Source: Ruminococcus sp. UBA3280 (GTDB taxonomy: Bacteria; Bacillota; Clostridia; Oscillospirales; Ruminococcaceae). From it: a DNA stretch of 24,636 bases. Under the pieces are notes generated by a model. The model was not told the origin of the DNA. It did no database searches and worked only from the letters and a program-made list of their open reading frames with translations. Location of the stretch: NCBI GenBank assembly GCA_002362175.1, contig DETU01000050.1, positions 13,913-38,548 of the forward strand, in the 5' to 3' direction. Below are positions 14,419 to 21,217 of the stretch, one piece after another (positions within the stretch are counted from its first letter, which is position 1; every line of letters starts with the position of its first letter). The translations under genes and the position numbers were made by a program.

Positions 14419-16362
14419 TTATCGGGTTACATAGTCAAGCGGATTCTTCTGTATACCGTTTACACGTACTTCAAAGTGAAGATGAGCACCTGTAGACCAG
14501 CCTGTAGAACCGACTGTGCCTATAACGTCGCCCTGCTGAACATAGTCACCGACTGAAACAGAAACAGATGTCATATGTCCGTAGAGGGTGGAGTAAGTAC
14601 CATCATGCTGTATTATTACATAGTTTCCGTAACCTCCGCCACAGCCACAGCTTGAAGTCTTTGCATAGTTATGAGTACATGAGTTGCTTACATATGTAAC
14701 TGTACCTGCTTTTGAAGCACATATAGAACCCCCCATTATACCTGCGTCGCCTATGTCAATGCCCTTGTGCTGAGTTCCCCAACGCTGAGCAAACGGGCTT
14801 GATATGTAATAAAATCCCGGAGTAGGCCATGTGAATCCTGATGAGGACGGTTTTGCAACAGTAGTAGTTGTGGTTGCAGTAGTAGAAGTTGTAGTTGCAC
14901 TTGTCTGAGTACTTGTAGTATTGGTTGTTGAAACTGTAGTTGAAGTTGTTGAAGAAGTTGTCTGAACGGTATCGGGTGTATCAGTATTGAAGACAGTAGT
15001 TGTAGCTGTTGTGGTTGTTGTTACAGGAACAGCTACAGTAGTAGTTACAGTAGTTGTGGTAACAACAGTAGTAGTTGTTGTTGTTTGTTGTGCGGCAATT
15101 TCAGCCTGCCTTGAAGCTTCCTGTCTCTCGGCTTCTCGTGAAGCTTCTTGTCTTTCGACTTCTCTTGAAGCTTCCTGTCTCTCGGCTTCTCGTGAAGCTT
15201 CTTGTCTTTCAGCCTCTCTTGAAGCTTCCTGTCTCTCGGCTTCTCGTGAAGCTTCCTGTCTCTCGGCTTTTCTTGAAGCTTCTTGTCTCTCAATTTCTCG
15301 TGAAGCTTCCTGCTGTCTTTCAACTTCTCTTGATGCCTCTTCACGTGAAGCCTCTTCTCTCGATGCTTCCTGTCTGGAGGCTTCTTCTCTTGAAGCAGTT
15401 TCTATTGATGCCGCTTGTCTTGAAGCTTCTTCAGCAGCCGCTTTTCTTTCGGCTTCCTGTCTTTCAGCCTCTAAACGTGCAGCTTCCTGTTCAGCTGCAA
15501 TACGTCTCTGTTCTTCTTCATAACGTCTTTGAGCTTCTTCTGCGTGCTTTCTGATTTCTTCCTGAATAATTATTTCTTCTGCGTCAAGTGAAGCAAGATA
15601 CTGCTGTGTTTCTTCTTTTGAACGGTCAAGACGTTGTTGTTCAAGCTGTATTCTGTCAATTATTTCCTGTGTATGTTCCATTTTTTCGTTAAGCTGGAGA
15701 ATTTCTTCAGCCTTTTCGCTGACTTTGGTTTCCTGTTCACCGAGTTTTGCTTCAAGGGAAAGTTTTTCTGTTTCAAGGTCTTTCTTTGATTTTTCAAGTG
15801 TGTCAATCTCGTCAAGAAGTTTGTTTATAAGTTCCTCATCATAGGAAGCAATTCTGTTTACCATTTCAACTCTTGACATTATGTCATAAAAACTTGCCGA
15901 GCCGAGAACAACGGAAGCAAGATTTTCATTTCCTGAAACGTACATTGTGCATAAACGCTGTTTAAAGAGTTCGATGTTGCTGTTTATAAGTTCCTGCTGG
16001 ATACCTATGTCTGAATCGAGGTGATTTATATTTGACTCTGTTTTTGCTATATCTTCATTGAGTTTATCAAGTTCGTTATTAAGCAGATAGATGTTTTGCT
16101 GAATCAGATAAATCTGTTCCGAGAGAGTTTCCTGATAAGCTTTTTCACTGTTCTTGTCACCCTCAAGTGAATTTATCTGTGATTCGTATTCGGCAATTTT
16201 GGCTTCATTTGCTTTTCTTTCCTCCTGAATTTCAGCGATTGTTTTAGCTGAAACGTCATTGTGGTTATCTTCTGATGTCGGATAGCCTGTGACAATTCCT
16301 GCTGCAAGAGCAGAACAGGTCATAAAGGTAAGAATTTTTTTAACTATGATTAACTTTTTCAT
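14419..16362 (-). CDS. Secreted coiled-coil M23 peptidase with nine-residue repeats and Thr-rich linker
   Basis: The 647-residue protein has a signal peptide (about 1-25), a long heptad-rich coiled coil (about 35-300), a charged Ala/Glu/Arg region, an array of EASREAERQ-type repeats (about 345-418), a Thr/Val/Ser-rich linker (about 423-506) and a C-terminal M23/LytM domain. The zinc ligands are intact: His532 and Asp536 in HKGID, and His627 and His629 in HLHFE. It should therefore be an active endopeptidase of peptidoglycan, unlike E. coli EnvC, which has a dead LytM domain. Architecture and position after ftsEX match EnvC/PcsB/CwlO-type partners of FtsEX. A sister gene lies directly upstream. 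AAAGGAGG is 24 bases from the ATG, with a hairpin between them. Confidence 0.9.
   Translation of the reverse strand: MKKLIIVKKILTFMTCSALAAGIVTGYPTSEDNHNDVSAKTIAEIQEERKANEAKIAEYESQINSLEGDKNSEKAYQETLSEQIYLIQQNIYLLNNELDKLNEDIAKTESNINHLDSDIGIQQELINSNIELFKQRLCTMYVSGNENLASVVLGSASFYDIMSRVEMVNRIASYDEELINKLLDEIDTLEKSKKDLETEKLSLEAKLGEQETKVSEKAEEILQLNEKMEHTQEIIDRIQLEQQRLDRSKEETQQYLASLDAEEIIIQEEIRKHAEEAQRRYEEEQRRIAAEQEAARLEAERQEAERKAAAEEASRQAASIETASREEASRQEASREEASREEASREVERQQEASREIERQEASRKAERQEASREAERQEASREAERQEASREAERQEASREVERQEASREAERQEASRQAEIAAQQTTTTTTVVTTTTVTTTVAVPVTTTTTATTTVFNTDTPDTVQTTSSTTSTTVSTTNTTSTQTSATTTSTTATTTTTVAKPSSSGFTWPTPGFYYISSPFAQRWGTQHKGIDIGDAGIMGGSICASKAGTVTYVSNSCTHNYAKTSSCGCGGGYGNYVIIQHDGTYSTLYGHMTSVSVSVGDYVQQGDVIGTVGSTGWSTGAHLHFEVRVNGIQKNPLDYVTR
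14858..15085 (-). other. Thr-rich low-complexity linker in the M23 protein
   Basis: This part of the gene encodes a linker of about 80 residues made mainly of Thr, Ser and Val, with a few Pro and Asp residues, between the repeat array and the M23 domain. Codon choice is mostly ACT and ACA, giving a GTT/GTA-rich plus strand. Such linkers are often extended and O-glycosylated in secreted Gram-positive proteins. Glycosylation is inference. Confidence 0.8.
15110..15328 (-). repeat. 27-bp tandem repeats (54-bp higher-order period) encoding EASREAERQ
   Basis: Eight consecutive units begin at 15110, 15137, 15164, 15191, 15218, 15245, 15272 and 15299. Seven are 27 bases long and the last is 30. Each carries an internal AAGCTT. 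Units alternate at one position between CTTG and CGTG, which changes the Arg codon (AGA or CGA) without changing the residue, so the first part behaves as a 54-bp dimer repeat. The encoded peptide is EASREAERQ with Val, Ile or Lys variants. Confidence 0.9.
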
Positions 16363-16394
16363 TTTAAGCGGCAGTCGAAACTGCTGCCTCCTTT
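16363..16394 (-). promoter_or_regulatory. Shine-Dalgarno and hairpin spacer before the repeat-bearing M23 gene
   Basis: On the minus strand, AAAGGAGG (16394-16387) is followed by a hairpin GCAGT-TTCG-ACTGC with an outer GGC/GCT arm, then TAAA and the ATG. The linear gap from ribosome binding site to start is 24 bases; looping out the hairpin leaves about four. Part of the Shine-Dalgarno (GG) could be paired in the outer arm. Confidence 0.55.
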
Positions 16395-16409
16395 CATAAA
16401 AAACTGATT

Positions 16410-17822
16410 TTACGGACTGACGTAATCAAGCGGATTTTCAGCATATCCGTCTACACGTACTTCAAAATGCAGATGCGGACCTGTTGACCAGCCTGTAGAG
16501 CCGACTGCTCCTATAACCTGACCCTGTTCAACATAATCGCCTGCTGAAACAGACACATATGACATATGTGCATATATGGTTGAATAAGTGCCGTCATGGG
16601 AGATGATAACGTAATTTCCGAAACCACCGCCACAACCGCAGTCGTCCTCTTTTCCGTAATCGTGGTCACATGAATTATTTACTGATATAACAATACCGTC
16701 TCTTGCGGCACATACCGCACCGCCCTGAATACCGGCATCACCTATATCTATTCCCCTGTGTTCAGTTCCCCATCTTTCACCGTAAGGGCTTGTAATATAG
16801 TAGAAGTTCGGAGTAGGCCATATGAAATCCTGTTCAGACGGCGGGGGAATGGATTCAGGCTGAGGAACTTTCTGCTCTAACCATTGATTATAGATATTTT
16901 CCTGTTCCTGCTGTTTTCGCCTGTTTTCTTCTTCCTGCTGTCGACGAAGTTCTTCTTGTTTACGGCGTTGTTCTTCTTCATATCTTTTCTGAGCTTCTTC
17001 AGCTTTGCGACGTATTTCCTCCTGAATTTCAAGCTCCTGTTTGTCAAGTTCATTCAGCAGTGATTCAGCATCTTCCTTTGAACGCTGTATTTTTGCCTGC
17101 TGTGCGTTTATCTGTTCGATAACAGCCTGTGACTGACTCATTTTTTCATTAAGGGACTGAATTTCAGAAGTTTTTTCTGTCTTTTTTATTTCCTGTTCGG
17201 AAAGTTTGGATTCAAGACTTTGCTTTTCTGCCTTGAGGTCATTTCTGTCTTTTTCAAGACTTTCAATATCATCAAGAATATTATTTATAAGTTTTTCGTC
17301 GTATTCTGCCATATTGTTTACGACTTTCACTCTTGTCATCATGTCATAAAAACTTGACGAGCCGAGAAGTACAGAAATAAGATTGTCGTTACTTCCTGTC
17401 ATATACATAGTGCAGAGGCGTTTTTTGAAAAGTTCTATGCTTTCGTCAATTTGTTTTTGTCTTTCTATAATGCTGTAGTTCAGAAATTCAATATTTTCGT
17501 CCGCACGGATTATGTCATTGCTAAGTCTGTCAAGTTCCTGATTAAGAAGAGAGATGTTTTCCTGAATCAGTGAAATCTGTCCGGCAAGAGCTTCCTGAAA
17601 AGCCTTTTCATTTGACATATTGTCACCGAGTTCCGACATCTGTCTTTCATACTCGGCTATCCGTGCTTCATTTTCTTTTCTTTCCTCCTGAATTTCAGGA
17701 ATTGTCTTTGCGGAAAGTTTCCTGCTTTCTGACTGAAAGGGGAATGATGTTACAATACCCGCAGAAACAGCCGAACACATTAAAAAGCAGGAAAGTTTCT
17801 TTAATAAATATGTTTTTTTCAT
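16410..17822 (-). CDS. Secreted coiled-coil M23 peptidase, FtsEX-associated
   Basis: The 470-residue paralogue of the next gene shares its signal peptide region, coiled coil (about 35-300) and M23 domain, but joins them by a short Gln/Glu/Arg-rich and Pro-containing linker instead of the repeat array and Thr-rich linker. Zinc ligands are intact: His355 and Asp359 in HRGID, His450 and His452 in HLHFE. It starts 31 bases after ftsX ends, the place occupied by FtsEX-dependent hydrolases or activators in other systems. I infer that FtsX binds its coiled coil and releases autoinhibition, as proposed for PcsB and EnvC. The M23 domain carries a four-cysteine insertion shared with the paralogue. AAAGGAG lies 21 bases from the ATG, unusually far. 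Confidence 0.92.
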   Translation of the reverse strand: MKKTYLLKKLSCFLMCSAVSAGIVTSFPFQSESRKLSAKTIPEIQEERKENEARIAEYERQMSELGDNMSNEKAFQEALAGQISLIQENISLLNQELDRLSNDIIRADENIEFLNYSIIERQKQIDESIELFKKRLCTMYMTGSNDNLISVLLGSSSFYDMMTRVKVVNNMAEYDEKLINNILDDIESLEKDRNDLKAEKQSLESKLSEQEIKKTEKTSEIQSLNEKMSQSQAVIEQINAQQAKIQRSKEDAESLLNELDKQELEIQEEIRRKAEEAQKRYEEEQRRKQEELRRQQEEENRRKQQEQENIYNQWLEQKVPQPESIPPPSEQDFIWPTPNFYYITSPYGERWGTEHRGIDIGDAGIQGGAVCAARDGIVISVNNSCDHDYGKEDDCGCGGGFGNYVIISHDGTYSTIYAHMSYVSVSAGDYVEQGQVIGAVGSTGWSTGPHLHFEVRVDGYAENPLDYVSP

Positions 17823-17850
17823 AATATTCGGCTGTGTGCCTTACTCCTTT
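17823..17850 (-). promoter_or_regulatory. Long Shine-Dalgarno spacer before the first M23 gene
   Basis: AAAGGAG (17850-17844 on the minus strand) is separated from the ATG at 17822 by 21 bases, with no other start codon between. The spacer holds a small GGC-ACACA-GCC inverted repeat, which on its own is weak. The arrangement resembles the leaders of the next M23 gene and of the PBP gene. Confidence 0.45.
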
Positions 17851-17853
17851 CAG

Positions 17854-18762
17854 TTAAACGTCAAGATGCCGTCTTGTACTTATAACACTTCCCAATGCAC
17901 CGACAAGTGAACCGACGACAATATATGAGATAAGTACATATATTCTGATTTGTCCGAATGGAATAATACTTCCGATATTGAACGCACTCATAAGTGCAGG
18001 CTGGGAGGTAAGTATTCTGTAAACGGAGCGGTATATTGCCCATGTTATGAAAAAAGCACCTGTTCCGGAGAAAAGTCCCGTAACCATTCCCTCAACAAAG
18101 AACGGCATACGGATAAATATATTGGTTGCTCCTACATACTTCATAATCTGAATTTCTTCACGGCGTGCATAAACGCTTGCCTTTGCCGTGTTTGAAATCA
18201 TAATCATTGAAACTATTGCAAGAGCAATAATAACAGCACTTGCTATAAGTGTAGCCATTTTTCTTAGTTCCCTCAGAAATTCCGCAACTTGTGTTGAGGA
18301 CTGTACTTCCTGAATATCAGCCATCATGGCTATTGCTTCGGTGGTATCGGCTATCAGGTCATTGTTTTTTACCGTAACGCTGAAACCGTCGGGCATGAAG
18401 TCATATCCCTCGATATAGTTAAAGATTGCACGTCCTCTGCTGTTTATCTGACTCTGCATACGTTCAAGAGCCTGTTGTTTTGAAATATACTCAACATTGT
18501 TTACATTGTCGAGGGTGGCAAGTTCCGCTTCTACCTGTGAAACTCTTTCTTCGGGAGTGCCTATATTAAGATAAACTGCAATTTCATTCTGGTCGCTCAG
18601 ACCTAAAATCATTGAATTTATGTTTATATAGAAAAGTCCGGCTGCTCCCACAAGAATAAGTGATATAAGCAGGACACAGAAAGTGGCAAATGCCATCATT
18701 TTATTTTTCCAGATATTCTCAACGCCCTGGTCGGCAAGATATTTAAAACCGCTTAATTTCAT
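17854..18762 (-). CDS. ftsX: Cell division ABC transporter permease-like protein FtsX
   Basis: The 302-residue protein has the FtsX layout: a cytoplasmic N-terminus, a first membrane span (about 20-45), a large extracytoplasmic domain (about 50-165), then three more spans with the conserved MIMISNTAKASVYARREEIQIMKYVGATN segment. It transports nothing known; with FtsE it passes ATP-driven conformational changes to peptidoglycan hydrolases outside. The ATG overlaps the ftsE stop as ATGA and has GGGAGGT upstream inside ftsE, so the pair is translationally coupled. The M23 genes follow directly. Length and topology are normal for Gram-positive FtsX. Confidence 0.95.
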   Translation of the reverse strand: MKLSGFKYLADQGVENIWKNKMMAFATFCVLLISLILVGAAGLFYININSMILGLSDQNEIAVYLNIGTPEERVSQVEAELATLDNVNNVEYISKQQALERMQSQINSRGRAIFNYIEGYDFMPDGFSVTVKNNDLIADTTEAIAMMADIQEVQSSTQVAEFLRELRKMATLIASAVIIALAIVSMIMISNTAKASVYARREEIQIMKYVGATNIFIRMPFFVEGMVTGLFSGTGAFFITWAIYRSVYRILTSQPALMSAFNIGSIIPFGQIRIYVLISYIVVGSLVGALGSVISTRRHLDV

Positions 18763-19799
18763 GGCGTACCTCCCTGAGACTGTTCCTCCATAATAGCCGC
18801 AATAATTTCGTCAGCGTCTGCCTTTGTGACGGTATTTTCAGGATTTTCTTCAGAAGGAGGATTTTCTTTGATTGCTGCTATAATATCATCGGCGGTTATA
18901 TCTTCTTCAATCACGGTTTCGGGAATTTCTTCCGGTATTTCGGAAACAACTTCTTCTTCGTCCGTAATTTCTTCAGAGTCATTGAAGTCTTTTTCATCTT
19001 CATCACTCAAATCAATGTCAGGAAATTCCGATTTGCTTAGGAGTTCTTCTGCGTCCAGACCGTCGTCAAACGTGAAGTTTTCGGGAACAGGAAGAATAGT
19101 CGGCTCATAATCGCTTAATTCGTCGGTACTTCCTGCAACCACTTCATCAAAGACAATTTCGCCGTCGGTGATATTTATGATACGTCCGCCGAAATGACGG
19201 ACGAGGTCGTGTTCGTGAGTTACCATAAGAATAGTAGTTCCCTGGTCGTTGATACCTTTTAGGAGTTCAACGATTTCGTAAGAAAGTTCAGGGTCTATAT
19301 TACCGGTAGGTTCGTCTGCAATGATAAGCTGAGGGTCGTTTACCAATGCCCTCGCAATGGCTACACGCTGCATTTCACCGCCTGAAAGTTCGTCAGGATA
19401 TGAATCAACTTTATCCTGAAGTCCGACAAGACCGATAACATATGGTACACGTTTGCGGATAAATTTAGGGGGTGCGTCAATAACACGCAGTACGAAAGCA
19501 ATATTTTCATAAACGGTCATTGACGGTATAAGACGGAAATCCTGAAATACAAATCCGAGTGTACGTCTGAATTCAGGAATTTTATTTTTTTTGAGTTTGT
19601 TAAGGTTATAGCCGTTAACGGTAACAGTACCGCTTGTAGCGTCAATTTCTTTCAGGAGCAGTTTAATCATGGTACTTTTTCCCGCACCTGAAGAACCTAC
19701 AACAAAAGCAAAGTCACCGTCGTTTATTTTAAGGCTGACATTGTTAAGAGCATCAACACCGCTTGAATAAGTTACAGATACGTTTTTAAGTTCTACCAA
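18759..19799 (-). CDS. ftsE: Cell division ATP-binding protein FtsE with long acidic C-terminal extension
   Basis: The first 225 or so residues are a standard FtsE ATPase: Walker A GSSGAGKST, Q loop FVFQDFRL, signature LSGGEMQRVAIARAL, Walker B LIIADEPTGNID and the H-loop His in VTHEHDL. The protein is 346 residues, while FtsE is usually near 230. The extra 120 residues are strongly acidic and contain two copies of an ADxIIAAI motif (303-310 and 329-336). The start is TTG at 19799, preceded by AGGTAGGTG at good spacing; ATG or GTG alternatives are lacking there. FtsE and FtsX form the membrane complex that times septal hydrolase action. The tail may bind a cytoplasmic partner, which is inference. 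Confidence 0.95.
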   Translation of the reverse strand: MVELKNVSVTYSSGVDALNNVSLKINDGDFAFVVGSSGAGKSTMIKLLLKEIDATSGTVTVNGYNLNKLKKNKIPEFRRTLGFVFQDFRLIPSMTVYENIAFVLRVIDAPPKFIRKRVPYVIGLVGLQDKVDSYPDELSGGEMQRVAIARALVNDPQLIIADEPTGNIDPELSYEIVELLKGINDQGTTILMVTHEHDLVRHFGGRIINITDGEIVFDEVVAGSTDELSDYEPTILPVPENFTFDDGLDAEELLSKSEFPDIDLSDEDEKDFNDSEEITDEEEVVSEIPEEIPETVIEEDITADDIIAAIKENPPSEENPENTVTKADADEIIAAIMEEQSQGGTP

Positions 19800-19826
19800 A
19801 AAGTTACACCTACCTTAATTTTTCAG

Positions 19827-19850
19827 CGGCGGACATTTTGCTGTCCGCCG
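19827..19850. terminator. GC-rich hairpin between the CdaR-type gene and ftsE
   Basis: CGGCGGACA (19827-19835) and TGTCCGCCG (19842-19850) form a perfect 9-bp stem with a 6-base loop. The T run (TTTTT) lies on the plus-strand side, opposite to the direction of both flanking genes; on the minus strand CTGAAAAATT follows. It is therefore not a standard terminator for the upstream gene and could be a processing or partial attenuation hairpin. Confidence 0.5.
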
Positions 19851-19860
19851 TTTTTAATCG

Positions 19861-20946
19861 TCAGAATTTTACAGGGTTGGCTGAAAGATATTTCTTGACC
19901 ATGAGGGCAATTTTGAAAATTATTGCATGGTCAAATTCACGCAGGTCAAGACCTGTAAGTTTTTTGATTTTTTCAAGTCTGTACACGAGCGTATTTCTGT
20001 GTACAAAGAGTTTTCTTGAAGTTTCAGAAACGTTGAGATTGTTTTCAAAGAATTTCTGAATTGTGAAAAGTGTTTCATGGTCGAGTGACTCAATGCTTCC
20101 CACTTTGAAAACTTCATGCAGGAAAGTTTCGCAGAGAACGGTGGGGAGGTGGTAGATAAGTCGTGCGATACCGAGATTGTCGTAACTTACAATAACTTTA
20201 TCCGTATCGAAAACCTTTCCTACTTCGAGAGCCATCTGTGCTTCTTTGAACGAACGGGCAAGGTCTTTAACTCCCACAACAGAAGTACCGATGCCAACGT
20301 TTACTCTTGTATAAAATTCACTGCTGAGTGTATCGGCAATGGAACGTGCGAGTTTTTCGAGGTCTTTTGAGTCAACTGTGCTTTTAAGTTCCTTTACAAG
20401 AACTATATCGCTTTCAGTGATATTGAAAACGAAATCCTTGTTTTTGTCGGGGAAAAGGTTCTGAATTACGTCATATGCAGAAATGTCGTTTGCGGATATG
20501 ATTCTGATTAAGAAAACCGCACGGCTGATTTCCGCATTGAAGTGGAGTTCCCTTGCTTTGATGACAATATCGCCCGGAAGAACGTTGTCAAGAATAACAT
20601 TCTTGATGAAGTTGTTTCTGTCGTATTTTTCATCATAGTACTGCTTTATGTTTGAAAGAGTTATAGCGAGAATACTGGCGTATTTTGCGGCAGCATCGTC
20701 AACCCCTTCAACGAATACAGCATAATCGGGTTTTACTCTTGAACCAAACGGCTTGTATGTAAAGCCGTCTCTTATGAAAATATCGTGTGAATCGCTCAAA
20801 TCAAGCGAAACAAATTCATTTGCAGTGCCTACTCTTGTAAGGTCACTGCAAGCAATAATTGTGGCGGTTTCATCGACAACGCCGATTGTAGAGTCGATAG
20901 TATCACGCATCTGATGAACCAGACCCTGAAATAATCTGTTGGACAT
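19861..20946 (-). CDS. CdaR/PucR-family transcriptional regulator
   Basis: The 361-residue protein has an N-terminal sensor-like region (to about 130, with IGVVDETATIIACSD resembling a sugar-diacid/PAS-like strand set), a central GGDEF-like domain of CdaR type (about 140-270, with VNVGIGTSVVGVKDLARSFKEAQMALEVG) and a C-terminal helix-turn-helix of PucR/CdaR type (about 300-355, with NLNVSETSRKLFVHRNTLVYRLEKI). Family members respond to small molecules such as sugar diacids or purine breakdown products, but the ligand here cannot be read from sequence. AAAGGA lies eight bases before the ATG. It precedes ftsE by 61 bases on the same strand, so it may be co-transcribed with or regulate ftsEX. 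The upstream region carries repeated TTACAA motifs. Confidence 0.85.
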   Translation of the reverse strand: MSNRLFQGLVHQMRDTIDSTIGVVDETATIIACSDLTRVGTANEFVSLDLSDSHDIFIRDGFTYKPFGSRVKPDYAVFVEGVDDAAAKYASILAITLSNIKQYYDEKYDRNNFIKNVILDNVLPGDIVIKARELHFNAEISRAVFLIRIISANDISAYDVIQNLFPDKNKDFVFNITESDIVLVKELKSTVDSKDLEKLARSIADTLSSEFYTRVNVGIGTSVVGVKDLARSFKEAQMALEVGKVFDTDKVIVSYDNLGIARLIYHLPTVLCETFLHEVFKVGSIESLDHETLFTIQKFFENNLNVSETSRKLFVHRNTLVYRLEKIKKLTGLDLREFDHAIIFKIALMVKKYLSANPVKF

Positions 20947-21032
20947 AACGGGAATCCTTTCTTTTTATAATAAGTATAGTTGATTTCAAGGACTTGTTTC
21001 AGAAAGAAAAATAATAAAAGCTTTCTGATATA

Positions 21033-21196
21033 TTACAAATTGTAACATATTTCATAATCCTATTTGTTAATAAAGTGTTAATTTTTTTCCACAATTTCAC
21101 GTATGTTACAAATTTCCGTGTTAGTATTGTGATAAAAATTACAAACATCAAGCTTATTTTGTAACCAAAACGTAATTTAATTTGATACAAAATGTA
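21033..21196. promoter_or_regulatory. Cluster of TTACAA/TTGTAA motifs upstream of the CdaR-type gene
   Basis: The 262-base gap between argS and the regulator gene holds a perfect palindrome TTACAA-A-TTGTAA (21033-21045). It also holds TTACAAA at 21106-21112 and 21139-21145, TTTGTAA at 21158-21164, and TACA-AAA-TGTA at 21186-21196. The region is otherwise AT-rich with no ORF. These may be operator half-sites, possibly for the regulator itself. This is a pattern reading only. Confidence 0.4.
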
Positions 21197-21217
21197 ATTT
21201 TTACGGAATTACATTTT
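21189..21217 (-). terminator. AT-rich hairpin overlapping the argS stop codon
   Basis: AAAATGTAATT (21189-21199) and AATTACATTTT (21207-21217) form a perfect 11-bp inverted repeat with a 7-base loop. The TAA stop of argS lies inside one arm. There is no long U tract beyond the stem on the minus strand, and the stem is AT-rich, so it is a weak terminator candidate or a 3'-end stability element. Confidence 0.45.

Noticed and set aside
15110..15328. Possible CRISPR array
   Set aside because: The 27-bp units are directly adjacent with no unique spacers and are in frame in a coding sequence, so they are protein repeats.
14987..15554. Two long plus-strand ORFs (178 and 159 codons) opposite the M23 repeat region
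   Set aside because: They are low-complexity Cys/Ser/Leu/Val/Ala translations caused by the antisense of the repeats, have no fitting ribosome binding site, and the minus-strand frame has a complete protein architecture.
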